Positions 51,766 to 60,565 of a DNA stretch of 64,000 nt are shown in pieces. Under the pieces are notes generated by a model that saw nothing but the letters and a program-made list of their open reading frames with translations, did not search any database and was not told the origin of the DNA. Both the position numbers and the translations under genes were made by a program. Within the stretch, counting starts at the first letter, position 1. Each line of letters starts with the position of its first letter. The stretch is from Pseudomonas fluorescens NCIMB 11764 (GTDB lineage Bacteria > Pseudomonadota > Gammaproteobacteria > Pseudomonadales > Pseudomonadaceae). Location: the NCBI RefSeq assembly GCF_000293885.2, contig NZ_CP010945.1:1054001-1118000 (forward strand), in the 5' to 3' direction.

Positions 51766-53091
51766 TTACAGAATCGCTAGTGGGTACTCAACAATCACAC
51801 GGACTTCATCCAAATCCGATTCAAATGCGGTTGCACGGGTGTTCGCTTGCCGCAAGCGGAAAGACATATCTTTCAAGGAACCTGTCTGAACGACGTATTT
51901 TACTTCGATGTCGCGCTCCCAACGTTTCTGATCGGTCAACGGGTTCCCGTCCGCATCGCGCCGCATGTATGTTGCGTTAGCGTTGGAGTAGTCAGCGTCG
52001 GTGCCACGACCATAACGTGTCATAAACGACAAGCCGGGTACGCCATACGAGCTCATGTCGAGGTCGTAACGAACCATCCATGAACGTTCTTTTGGCGAGT
52101 TGAAGTCGCTGTACTGGATTGAGTTGTCGAGAAAGATGGAATCCGACTGACGCAGATAGTCGAAGTCGTCGTTACCATTATTTCGCTGGTGAGAAAGTGC
52201 AAGTGAGTGCGCACCATACTTCACGCCAATTTTAGCGCTCCAAATATTGTTGTCGAACTCGCCCAGCAGTTTTTTCCCTTCGTCAACTGCCTTATAGTAA
52301 TTCACACCGCCGAATACGGAAAGCTCATCAGACAAGGAGTAGTTCAACCCGGTGCCAGCATAGTATTGATTCCAGGCGTCTTTGAGACGGCTGGAGTAAA
52401 GACTAACGATGACATTCTTGTTCACAGTGTAGTCGCCACCGAAATAGCCGACCCAAGGCGAATTAACGGGGCCCGCATAGAAGGTCGCGAAATTGTCGCG
52501 CATATTGCTGGAGACTGGTTGACTCATAGCATGCAGGCGACCACCCTGAACAGTCAGTCCTTCGATGCTGGTATTGGTCGCGGTCACACCCCGGAAACTT
52601 TCCGGTAGAAGCCTTGAGTCGCCAGACGCCACGACAGGGTTGGCGGGAAATACATCACCGACTTTCACCACAGTGTCAAAAGCGCGAACTTTGGCCGCGC
52701 CACCGACTTTCGTGTATTCATCTCGAGCTTCGCCGTCACCGTTGACAGGTAGTACATCGAACGAGCTACGACCGCCATTACGACCGTCACCCGTATCAAG
52801 CTTCAACCCGATCATCGCGAAAGCATCGACACCCACGCCAACAGTGCCTTGAGTAAATCCGGATTCGAACTTACTGATAATCGCATGCGACCAGGCTTCG
52901 GAGTAGCCATTGCCCGTGGGGCTTGATTGACCGTTACGATGATCACGATTGAAGTAGAAATTTCGATTGAGCACGGTAAGGCTGCTGTCTTCGATAAACC
53001 CCCCAGTCTTTTCCTCCGCAAACACTATAGAAGGCCCAGAACTGACAACCAACGCCAAAGCGGCCATCGAAAATTTCGTATTGTTATCCAT
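51766..53091 (-). CDS. OprD-family outer-membrane porin (copy 2)
   Basis: A 441-aa porin, paralogue of 24383-25708 with identical length and most residues shared (for example YSDFNSPKE, KKLLG(S/E)FDNNIWS, RNNGNDDFDYLRQSDSIFLD). Signal peptide to about residue 25 (SIVFAEEKTGG); C-terminus VRVIVEYPLAIL. A perfect 16-bp Czc-type palindrome lies 134 bp upstream (53225-53240), so this copy is the better candidate for direct metal control. Substrate not readable. Confidence 0.9.
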   Translation of the reverse strand: MDNNTKFSMAALALVVSSGPSIVFAEEKTGGFIEDSSLTVLNRNFYFNRDHRNGQSSPTGNGYSEAWSHAIISKFESGFTQGTVGVGVDAFAMIGLKLDTGDGRNGGRSSFDVLPVNGDGEARDEYTKVGGAAKVRAFDTVVKVGDVFPANPVVASGDSRLLPESFRGVTATNTSIEGLTVQGGRLHAMSQPVSSNMRDNFATFYAGPVNSPWVGYFGGDYTVNKNVIVSLYSSRLKDAWNQYYAGTGLNYSLSDELSVFGGVNYYKAVDEGKKLLGEFDNNIWSAKIGVKYGAHSLALSHQRNNGNDDFDYLRQSDSIFLDNSIQYSDFNSPKERSWMVRYDLDMSSYGVPGLSFMTRYGRGTDADYSNANATYMRRDADGNPLTDQKRWERDIEVKYVVQTGSLKDMSFRLRQANTRATAFESDLDEVRVIVEYPLAIL

Positions 53092-53224
53092 TAATCACTC
53101 CTTAGGTTCGGCAGAACTAGAAAGCTCTTCGGCTGGAATTATTGTTTACGGGAGCAGTTTCTGCCCCCGTATCGTCGCCGACTTGTATCGTTGCAATTTG
53201 AAGATAACGGGGAGATGATTGAAC

Positions 53225-53240
53225 AATTACAATTCTGTAA
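53225..53240. promoter_or_regulatory. Perfect Czc-type palindrome before OprD copy 2
   Basis: ATTACAATTCTGTAAT, with ATTACA and TGTAAT as exact inverted halves; the most symmetric of the eight copies. 134 bp before the porin start. Confidence 0.6.
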
Positions 53241-53804
53241 TGTTCGCCTGTTTTTTCAAAATTAACTTTTTCGGCATGCCCCCAACCGATGGGTGGCTCT
53301 ACCTTTACTAGGGCTTTTCTCAGGAGTACTCTTAACCAGCAGCACGAATCAACACCTGAAAGTGCGCATGCTCAGGAGCTGAAACCAGTTCTCGATGCAT
53401 CGTCACAGCGAAGTCGAACCGAGATTGTTTATATTTTTGGCTCACCTGACCAATCTGACCATCACACAGCCTTATATGATTCAAGCAGTGACCGCGGTCA
53501 AGTTGGGATGCGGCAATAGCTGTACCCGGAAGGCGCTCGCCGCTAACCAAAATGAGACAGCGATAGCGGAAATATTCAGGATGTAGTGTTGTGGAGGTTT
53601 CCCATCCGCTTGTTCAAAAAACCGAGTATTTTTTAATACTGCTGGAGTTGTTTCTTTTGGACTTTATCAGCCAGTCCCTATTACGGCGCATACTGGTCAA
53701 GTTACATGCAAACGAATGTCTGCAAGAAAACAACTGGCTGGTCAGTGGTATTGCATAGGGAGCAAGAGCAGTGTAATGAAGCACGTTCTTTAACGATACG
53801 ATAG
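53241..53804. other. Interval between OprD copy 2 and the NA37 region
   Basis: About 560 bp. Short frames exist on both strands (53289-53519 plus, 53332-53550 minus), but they overlap each other, have no good start context, and were not recognised. The minus frame holds MHRELVSAPEHAHFQVLIR, which might be a gene fragment. Treated as unassigned. Confidence 0.35.
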
Positions 53805-54107
53805 TTACTGGATGGGTTTGACCGAGACCACATCGAAATATTTGAATTTCTTCTTTTTAGCTTCATTTTTTGCATCTTGTTCCGCGACAAGAGTACTCAG
53901 CGTGTTCGCATCATAAATGAATACGCTCACGTCGCCTTCGAAGTCCTTGGTAACATGCAGTGTCACCCTCAGCTTCGGTGATAGCGGTTTAGAGTTTAGT
54001 CGGGACGTTGGACTCGGCTGCGGCTTTGCGAGTACTACGGGGTCGGATTGTTTTGGGGAGCCGAATAGCGCCAAGCGCATATCCTCCTCATTCAGTTCAT
54101 CGCTCAT
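53805..54107 (-). CDS. Small island-type protein, function unknown
   Basis: A 100-aa protein starting MSDELNEEDMRLALFGSPKQ at 54107. The frame extends to a TTG at 54209, but the extra part is basic and unlike a protein start. A proline-rich middle leads to a C-terminal domain from about residue 57 (KLRVTLHVTKDFEGDVSVFI) ending KYFDVVSVKPIQ. It has the feel of short conserved proteins of Pseudomonas integrative elements, but I cannot name the family. Downstream of the NA37 module and in the same direction. Confidence 0.5.
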   Translation of the reverse strand: MSDELNEEDMRLALFGSPKQSDPVVLAKPQPSPTSRLNSKPLSPKLRVTLHVTKDFEGDVSVFIYDANTLSTLVAEQDAKNEAKKKKFKYFDVVSVKPIQ

Positions 54108-54205
54108 CTGGGATTTCTCGTCGCTAATGTAAGACGCGGGACCTTCAATACGTAGACTACGTGGCAACCTCCTGCTGACCGCCAACTGTGATGGCCTCAG
54201 GAGTT

Positions 54206-54421
54206 TCAAATGGTGGGTTTTCCTCTCTTAACGTTTATCACTGAACGATTGAAAACGACGTGGCCGAGGGATAAGCCAGATTTCCCGCAAAGCGCTGCCT
54301 TTATGAAAACCGCCGCACGCTCCAGCTCCGTTGAGGATGCTGCGTGCTCAGCCGCCACCTGTTTGTTGCGAGCATAAATTTTTTCCTCGAGCAATTGAAG
54401 ACAGCGTGGATCATTATTCAA
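54206..54421 (-). CDS. Possible 71-aa protein downstream of the NA37 module
   Basis: A TTG-started frame 61 bp after the 420-aa gene in the same direction. Helical, charged N-terminus (CLQLLEEKIYARNKQVAAEH) and ELERAAVFIKAALCGKSGLS. No family recognised. The non-ATG start and lack of a counterpart beside copy 1 make it uncertain; it might be part of the same transcript. Confidence 0.35.
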   Translation of the reverse strand: MNNDPRCLQLLEEKIYARNKQVAAEHAASSTELERAAVFIKAALCGKSGLSLGHVVFNRSVINVKRGKPTI

Positions 54422-54482
54422 CAGTTTGAACTTACTAATCCAATTTCACCTTAAAATTTTCCATAGAAATGAGGCAAAGCCT

Positions 54483-55745
54483 TTACGGGCTGAGAAAGTT
54501 CGGGACTACGTTGAGCGCGGAAAACACGACCGATAGGATGGTCATCAATAGCCATACGAAATCGTCCCAGTATTTTATCGAGGCCAGCAGCAAAGCCCCG
54601 ACGATTGGCAGCAAGGACAGCCCCTTCAGCAAGCGAAAGGTCCCAGTTAGCGTTCGGCCCTGCTTGTCGACCTGGTCGATGGTGATCCTGAGCAAGCCCT
54701 GAAGTTTTGGGGGATAGGTTTTTATCTTGTCCTTAAAATCATCGAAGATGACATTGAAACTGTGTAGCAGGCGCTCTGTTTGCAGCATTTGATTGTGCAA
54801 GATCGCAAGCAGAACCACAGAGACCACTGCCAGCCCAAGGACAAGAATAAAACCTTCGAATTTTGAGGTTGTTTTCTCCAGCACAACCAGACCCGCCAAC
54901 GATATCGGCAGGGCAAGCATCTTGCCCGCGATGTCGCCCAGTACCCCGCTAAGCTTAGTGCCATAGTCGATTTCAGCCTGGGCCACCTCGCGCCGGGCTC
55001 TCTCAAACGAGAAGCTATAGACGTAGGTTTGCAGATTCGCACGGTACGTGGCGAGGACCTCCCGCCACTCCCGCACGATCACCAAGAACAGATTCGGCTC
55101 GCTCTCAAACTTCTCGATGACGCTCGCCACCGCCATCCGAATCATCAATTTTCGTTCGGAGAGGTGCGCCTTGTTTTCGTTTTTTCGATTGAGTATTTCT
55201 TCCAACAAGCTCAGGTGGTTGAGCTCATAGTCAAGAACCTTGACGTCAACCTGGGTAGGCAACAGAAAAGTTCTCGGAGGCTTAGCCCCATCAGGAGGCA
55301 AGGCAAAAAACAGGTTATAACCATCTGGACTGCTGTCTTTGTCGACGCCGATCGCTAGCAGTGCAAGCAGCTCGATCAGCCGGCAGACGCGCCTGAGCGC
55401 CTTAATCGCCGAAGGTTCGGTGTCATCACTATCCGCCCAACTGAGCTCAACAATGTACACGTTACTCGGAAATTGGCCCTTGCCCAATGAGCCATTGCGA
55501 GCGACAAACTCGCCTAAGTTCGGGTAGAACCGGCCCGACTCGTTCGATGGCAAGCGAAACTCAATATCGAGAGAGTCAGCTTCTTCAGAGCAATGCTCGA
55601 ACTTGCCATAGGCTGCGGGCAGGTCATCACACATTCGCAACGCACCGATAATGTCGGGCGTTGGCCTCCCCTCATAGCGGATGACCCCATCCTCAATGGT
55701 GGGCGCTCCGAGGGCACGGTAGAGAGCTACCACATTGGAAAACAT
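54483..55745 (-). CDS. 420-aa membrane protein of the NA37 module (copy 2, intact operon)
   Basis: Same protein as at 26575 with a handful of changes. Soluble N-terminal part (about 1-260), then membrane helices around 287-305, 314-330, 375-393 and 398-417. Between the pairs lies a charged cytosolic or periplasmic loop (DFKDKIKTYPPKLQGLLRITIDQ). It starts 2 nt after the 80-aa gene, so it is third in a tightly packed operon NA37 - 80 aa - 420 aa. Such an arrangement (DNA-associated protein, small linker, membrane protein) is common in defence or conflict systems, where the membrane protein is the effector; that role is a hypothesis. No known toxin or enzyme motif was found. Confidence 0.72.
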   Translation of the reverse strand: MFSNVVALYRALGAPTIEDGVIRYEGRPTPDIIGALRMCDDLPAAYGKFEHCSEEADSLDIEFRLPSNESGRFYPNLGEFVARNGSLGKGQFPSNVYIVELSWADSDDTEPSAIKALRRVCRLIELLALLAIGVDKDSSPDGYNLFFALPPDGAKPPRTFLLPTQVDVKVLDYELNHLSLLEEILNRKNENKAHLSERKLMIRMAVASVIEKFESEPNLFLVIVREWREVLATYRANLQTYVYSFSFERARREVAQAEIDYGTKLSGVLGDIAGKMLALPISLAGLVVLEKTTSKFEGFILVLGLAVVSVVLLAILHNQMLQTERLLHSFNVIFDDFKDKIKTYPPKLQGLLRITIDQVDKQGRTLTGTFRLLKGLSLLPIVGALLLASIKYWDDFVWLLMTILSVVFSALNVVPNFLSP

Positions 55746-55927
55746 TTTTAGCCAGCCCTAGCCAGCAATTCTTTCTCGATCACACCAACCAGTTCGGCAG
55801 TCAGATTGGACAGGGTCAACTTCTTCCGCCCCTCATCATAGTAAACGTCTGCGGCCGGATCCTTACCTAACGCTCCACGCTCGAATTGCAACGACCAGTT
55901 AGCAGCGTCCCCCTTGATACGGGTCTT
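54483..55927 (-). repeat. Direct repeat, intact copy of the NA37-associated module
   Basis: Partner of 26575-28019, same orientation and length, offset 27,908 bp, with scattered base differences only. Here the sequence continues naturally to the right into the start of the 80-aa gene and the NA37 gene, so this copy is the parent form. Confidence 0.9.
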
Positions 55928-55990
55928 CTCTTTCAGCGATTTCGCATTGACCGTAAAGTCGTCCGGCACCTTATGTTTCTCACTATTCAA
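55748..55990 (-). CDS. 80-aa middle protein of the NA37 module
   Basis: Begins MNSEKHKVPDDFTVNAKSLK; its ATG overlaps the NA37 stop (ATGA), and the next gene follows after 2 nt. Contains TRIKGDAANWSLQFERGALG and DVYYDEGRKKLTLSNLTAEL, suggesting a small alpha/beta fold. No family recognised. The truncated twin at 27840 shows the protein is encoded only with the 420-aa gene here. Likely an adaptor or regulatory subunit by position. Confidence 0.65.
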   Translation of the reverse strand: MNSEKHKVPDDFTVNAKSLKEKTRIKGDAANWSLQFERGALGKDPAADVYYDEGRKKLTLSNLTAELVGVIEKELLARAG

Positions 55991-56880
55991 ATATCCTTCA
56001 ACCCAACGATTTCATCCACTAAGTCAGCGGGTACGTGTGCGACAGCGACGTGGCAGATGGCGTCCAGGCGCGCGGACTTGCCTGCGGCCAACTGCTCCTC
56101 CAGATATTTGATCACCGCCTCTTTGGCCTTATAACCAAAGCTTTTTAACGCTTTGTTGTCGCGAAAAAACCGGGCAATGTTATCAATGGCATTTTTGGTA
56201 GCGCGTCCGGAGGCCACTCCTTTCGCACAACCCAGTGCAGAAATGAAATAGTCAGATGCCTGACTATCACGGCCGCGGCTGATGAAGCACAGGTAGGTTG
56301 AATCCACTTCATCCTCCGCGTCATCCTCATTCTGCTCAGGCGCAGCAGCGGCCGCAGCAGCCATAGCCTTTATGGCCACGAAGCTAGCCAAGTTGATCCT
56401 GGCGGCCTGCTGAACCTTGTTGAGATCGACTTCTTGAATTTCCTTCGGCACATAGTTTTCGTCCAGCTGAATACCACCGCGCTCCTTCATGCTGGCGACC
56501 AGGAAAAAGTCGGTTGCGCCCGAGGTGTACTGGGCGCAAAGGATGTGTCCACCAGTCGACAAGACTTGATTACCGGCTTGCTCCACCAGTTGGTCCATTG
56601 CCAAGTGGGTCAAGTCGATAAATTGCGCTTTATCATCTTGTACTTCTACGAACGCGGTGAAGCGCTCTGGAAACGGCCCCTGACGGTCATCATTGGCAAA
56701 CTGTCCATAGACCACGCTGTTGCCTTCTTTGCCGATGAGGCCGTGGATGCCATTGACCAGAAAATGCAACGCAGGATTTTCAGTATCGAGCGCCACATCC
56801 TTCTTGACCACCTCGGAGATATAGCTGGTCTTGGCCAGCTTCTTGAAGCTGTGAATAATGGCAGTTTTCAGTGTGATCAT
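55987..56880 (-). CDS. NA37/YejK-like nucleoid-associated protein
   Basis: A 297-aa protein of the 37-kDa nucleoid-associated (NdpA/YejK) type, slightly shorter than the housekeeping form (about 335 aa). N-terminal IIHSFKKLAKTSYISEVV; then the typical HLAMDQLVEQAGNQVLSTGGH and GATDFFLVASMKERGGIQLD, and IQEVDLNKVQQAARIN. The C-terminal half has YLCFISRGRDSQASDYFISA and GCAKGVASGRATKNAI, both hallmarks of the family. An Ala-rich acidic linker (AAAAAPEQNEDDAEDEVD) is unusual. First gene of the three-gene module. Accessory-element NA37 proteins also occur on Pseudomonas integrative elements, so it may be a mobile-element housekeeping gene instead of a defence gene. Confidence 0.82.
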   Translation of the reverse strand: MITLKTAIIHSFKKLAKTSYISEVVKKDVALDTENPALHFLVNGIHGLIGKEGNSVVYGQFANDDRQGPFPERFTAFVEVQDDKAQFIDLTHLAMDQLVEQAGNQVLSTGGHILCAQYTSGATDFFLVASMKERGGIQLDENYVPKEIQEVDLNKVQQAARINLASFVAIKAMAAAAAAAPEQNEDDAEDEVDSTYLCFISRGRDSQASDYFISALGCAKGVASGRATKNAIDNIARFFRDNKALKSFGYKAKEAVIKYLEEQLAAGKSARLDAICHVAVAHVPADLVDEIVGLKDI

Positions 56881-57164
56881 AGGTCGAATTCCGTTCCGAT
56901 AGTATCAATATGGAATCACTGAAAATAACACCTTACCCAACAAACTTCAGGGCTTATCTCGGCACGTGACACCGCCCAAGGGCTTCAACACTTAGGCAAT
57001 GAGTAAGACCGTAAGAACCCATTAACTGTACATACATACAGCATAATGATCTATACCGTTCATCAACACGAGGGTCGGAGCGTTGAAGCGCGGACAGCAC
57101 CATCTCGGATTGCCACAGACCATGGTCTCTATCATAGACTCAGTCTGAGGAAGTTTTTCCAACC

Positions 57165-57422
57165 TTATCCGTCAGTGCTGGAGCTCAACTGGGGAGTGTG
57201 GACCACTATCGCGAACTCTCGCGTTGGATCGCTCGGATCCTTTGTTTGAAGCAACTCTTCGAAGGAGCCGATCCCAAAGATCACCCATGGTTCTGGGTAA
57301 TGCCGCAGGAGGCGTTTTGCCTGCTGACGAACAGATTCTGGGAGGGTCTGATCTCTGGACAGCTCACGCAAGAACTCGCCTGTTTGGACGATACTCCGGG
57401 TACGCTCGCAGGGCATGGTCAT
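57165..57422 (-). CDS. BPSL0761-like small protein
   Basis: An 85-aa protein: MTMPCERTRSIVQTGEFLRE and LPESVRQQAKRLLRHYPEP match my memory of the BPSL0761 family of short proteins in Pseudomonas and Burkholderia. No catalytic motif. It may be an antitoxin-like or phage/island accessory protein; function unknown. Alone in its neighbourhood. The 283 bp to the next gene carry only a doubtful 65-codon frame. Confidence 0.55.
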   Translation of the reverse strand: MTMPCERTRSIVQTGEFLRELSRDQTLPESVRQQAKRLLRHYPEPWVIFGIGSFEELLQTKDPSDPTREFAIVVHTPQLSSSTDG

Positions 57423-57705
57423 GTGTTGCCACTCCGCTAGAATTTGCGCTTAACCTTAGAAAACCACCGCCATCGCCGATGGATTCTGGGAGTGTGAATC
57501 ATTCGTTTGAATTATAGCAAGCACGCCGCTCGGCTCCTCTGAAGTAGACAGGCCACCCCTTATACAGCCAGGTTCTAGGGGGCGATTGCTGATACGTGGC
57601 CAACACTATGTCTTGGTAAGCACCGGAAAAATATAGGGATGGCTGAGGCGGACGAAACCTAAAACGCTGAACGTCGATGACTGCCACATTGCGCACCAGT
57701 GACTT

Positions 57706-58098
57706 TCAGTACAGGCTCTGCGCGACGTCCAGGTCTGTTCGTACCCTTCGACCGGGTCCCATCAACACATAAACGGTGTTTTTTGTCTCGAACAGGCAAT
57801 CATGGGTGAACGAAACCCCCAATGAAGTTCTTACCCAATGACCGCGAGGGAAACGTCCTTTGCTATCGTGGATAACACATAAAGCGTTGACCAAAGTGGG
57901 AGTGACTCCTCTTCTCACAACGGCCTTTAACTGACGGGGGGAGACCGCTATATCAACCACTGTCCAATCAGCGACTAGGCAATAGGCGCGTCCAGGGAAG
58001 TAAAATCCGACCAGAGCCACGGCGTCTGAATGAGCTAGCTCACATCCAGGTAATCTTTCGCCACCGGAAAGCAGTTCGACTAGGCCCGCCAGATTCAT
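57706..58098 (-). CDS. Small conserved Pseudomonas protein of unknown function
   Basis: A 130-aa protein with no signal peptide or membrane helix. Recognisable phrases: HSDAVALVGFYFPGRAYCLV, CVIHDSKGRFPRGHWVRTS and CLFETKNTVYVLMGPGRR. I recall a family with this last motif (perhaps DUF6957) as a recurrent short accessory protein of pseudomonads. Function unknown. It lies near the transposition genes, among typical island cargo. Confidence 0.55.
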   Translation of the reverse strand: MNLAGLVELLSGGERLPGCELAHSDAVALVGFYFPGRAYCLVADWTVVDIAVSPRQLKAVVRRGVTPTLVNALCVIHDSKGRFPRGHWVRTSLGVSFTHDCLFETKNTVYVLMGPGRRVRTDLDVAQSLY

Positions 58099-58621
58099 TC
58101 GTCCCTCCGACTCACCTCAAAAATCGAGTCGAATAATCAATCACACCAGTCAGCATAGCTGCGCGTAAAGCGCCTAGTCTAAACGCGATGAACAGCACGC
58201 AAAATTTGACTCATCTCCTCGAAAGCTGATGCTTAGCCCGGTCGCTATGGTCTGATTCACCCCGCGATACCTCTGATCGCGGGTTCACGTTTTCAAGACC
58301 TACAGCTCTACGTATCTCTCGCCTCACTGAACACCACTATTTCGATCGGTGGTGTCGCCGGCTGGAGTGGCTTACGCCAGTTACCGACGTCATACCATTG
58401 CCCATGCTTGAATCCCACTTCGGGATCGGTGCAAATGGGAGTGAAGCCGGGGCGTCATGAATGCTGACGTCTGCGGCATTGAGTGGGGCGATATCGGCGC
58501 GTCCAATGCCCCGTCGATATGCAATTGGCGTCGGTATAAATAGTGACATCCACTGCCCAGCAATACGCCTCAGAGATCATCGGATCCACAGCAGTACTGT
58601 GCCATTCCATAAAAATATCTA
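58099..58621. other. Interval left of the tniQ genes
   Basis: 523 bp without a convincing gene; a 70-codon minus frame (58337-58549) has no recognisable content. This marks the boundary between cargo and the Tn7-like core. I saw no series of about 20-bp repeats of the sort that mark TnsB binding sites at a transposon end, which fits the ends lying outside the window. Confidence 0.4.
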
Positions 58622-60292
58622 CTAGAGCTTTGAATTGGACGCGATCATCTCCATGTATGCATTGCCACCCATGGGAATATCATAACCTGGTGGCCCTTCC
58701 CATTGCCGCGAGACGCCGGTATTTCTAAGCATAACTTCACCATCAATACCTTCCTTAACCATGTTGTCTAAATCCCACTCGAAGTGATTTATGAGAGCTT
58801 GGCAAGCCACATGAGGTACTGTAGTCAATAATTTTAAGCTGGAGCTGTTTGGGGGTAACTTAAGCCTCGCGATCTCCGACATCGTCCATATCATTCTCCG
58901 TAACCGGAAATGCCAAAGAGATTCTAGATGAAGCTCAAGTTGTTCTGACACCAACGGAAAAGACTTACGAGTCGCACGCTCCCTACTTACTTTTCGCGGC
59001 AAAAGTGCAAGCATGTTACCGATATTTACTCGAACCTGTTTTTGGGCGATGCGGTACAAATTCTCAACGCCTTCTTTAAGAATAGTTGCGTATTTTTCGT
59101 CCTCATCGCTCACCACCGACTCGACACTGTTCTTCTGCTTTACGTCCCTTGTAATTTCACTCAATAACCAGTCTTTATCGTTTTCGTTGAGCCAGCGTGT
59201 TACTTGATAAGCATTGACCCAAAGATAGTCCATACCAATACCTGGCTTAACCTCAAGTAGTATTGAGATTTTTTCTCGATAAGCCTTTTTTTTACTTTCT
59301 GGCAAAGCTTTCTCTTTTAGACGAACCGTCGGGTTTGCCGAGCTAGTAAGTAGAGACTCTTCTGCCAAGCATTTCTCAAATTTTTCTGCACTACCAAATA
59401 GATGTAGAGATATTAGAAGATGCCGCGCCAGCGGCATATCGATTTGACCTCTTGTTGTCGATAGCCGAATCCATTGACGTCGGATACCGGCTGCGTATGC
59501 TAGGTCAATTTTCGAAATAGTATCATCGCCAAACTTATCACGAATACTGCTAAATAATTTAGCAGTGCCAATCAGATTCCCATGAACAAACCCACGCTTC
59601 TTTGCTTGACGTCGATAACAGGCAGCCAAAATCTTATAATCCACCGATGGCAGATTGCGTTGCAGAATATCATTTACAAAAACTGCGTACTCTCGTTCTT
59701 CAGATGAGGCTAGTAAACGGTTCGCAGGTTTAATAGCGTTCCACCCACAAACACAATCTTCGGTTAAATTAGGTAATAACTTGTTTCTACGAAAGAAAGG
59801 GTGAGAACAATTCGGACAAGATTGAAGAAGTTCCTCGCCGTGCCGCCAGCAGGCCGTAACGCCCGGTACATGATGAGCTCGGTGCCAATATGCGTAACCT
59901 GACTCTATGATGTCGGCTTGCACACAGGCTAAGCAAATCTTTGCTCTGCTATTTTTAGTGCCCTCCCACCTAGGCACACGAGCAACATCTGACAAAACTC
60001 TGTCCCGTTCCTTAGATGGGTCTTTTGATAACCCTATAAAAGGCTTGTATGCAGGAAAATAAGTATTAATTTCAAGCAATTCATTAAAGTTGCTTTCTTT
60101 AACTCCAGGTAATCGAGACGCAAGATTCCCTAATTGCTTTGGTATAAACGAAAGTTGAAATGGGGCAACGTCAAAAAGATCACGAAACGTTTCTGCCTCG
60201 GTTTTGTTTCCGGACAAAAAATGGTACCTCGTAATACGAGATAACAGGGTCTCGTCGGGCATCGATATTGGAAAAAAAAGAATGCTGGACAT
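58622..60292 (-). CDS. tniQ: Second TniQ/TnsD-like targeting protein
   Basis: A 556-aa TniQ-domain protein; start at 60292 because the domain opens there (MSSILFFPISMPDETLLSRITRYH-type N-terminus). Zinc finger: CLACVQADI ... YWHRAHHVPGVTACWRHGEE ... CPNCSHP. The C-terminal part lacks close similarity to the neighbouring TniQ, as expected if it reads a different target DNA. Strikingly A+T-rich compared with tnsC and the first tniQ, suggesting a different origin. In Tn7-like elements TnsD recruits TnsC to an attachment site; two such genes imply two targeting routes. Confidence 0.82.
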   Translation of the reverse strand: MSSILFFPISMPDETLLSRITRYHFLSGNKTEAETFRDLFDVAPFQLSFIPKQLGNLASRLPGVKESNFNELLEINTYFPAYKPFIGLSKDPSKERDRVLSDVARVPRWEGTKNSRAKICLACVQADIIESGYAYWHRAHHVPGVTACWRHGEELLQSCPNCSHPFFRRNKLLPNLTEDCVCGWNAIKPANRLLASSEEREYAVFVNDILQRNLPSVDYKILAACYRRQAKKRGFVHGNLIGTAKLFSSIRDKFGDDTISKIDLAYAAGIRRQWIRLSTTRGQIDMPLARHLLISLHLFGSAEKFEKCLAEESLLTSSANPTVRLKEKALPESKKKAYREKISILLEVKPGIGMDYLWVNAYQVTRWLNENDKDWLLSEITRDVKQKNSVESVVSDEDEKYATILKEGVENLYRIAQKQVRVNIGNMLALLPRKVSRERATRKSFPLVSEQLELHLESLWHFRLRRMIWTMSEIARLKLPPNSSSLKLLTTVPHVACQALINHFEWDLDNMVKEGIDGEVMLRNTGVSRQWEGPPGYDIPMGGNAYMEMIASNSKL

Positions 60293-60565
60293 GATTAGCC
60301 GACTTTCTAGCGTGGGTTCAGGTAGGACGCAAGTCCTGTGAAGGAGTACTTTTATCACATATCACCCTGTACCCAGGCAAGGATTTTTATGAACGCAACA
60401 CAGTAGCTAACAGCCACCAACTACTACTTTAAAAAATCAGCCCATTTTTATTCGGTTTCACAATATAATACCGAACACATATAAATACCCTTCGTGTATT
60501 GCTTCGCCAAAACCTCACACAGGGAATCTACGCACTGCTCATTTACGGGGCTTCTGGCGACGGAG

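Noticed and set aside
53289..53550. Overlapping frames on both strands near the OprD copy 2 promoter
   Set aside because: They are mutually exclusive, lack start signals and match nothing I know; recorded only as an unassigned interval.
57499..57696. 65-codon minus-strand frame between the BPSL0761-like gene and the next gene
   Set aside because: No good start context and no recognisable sequence; could be chance.
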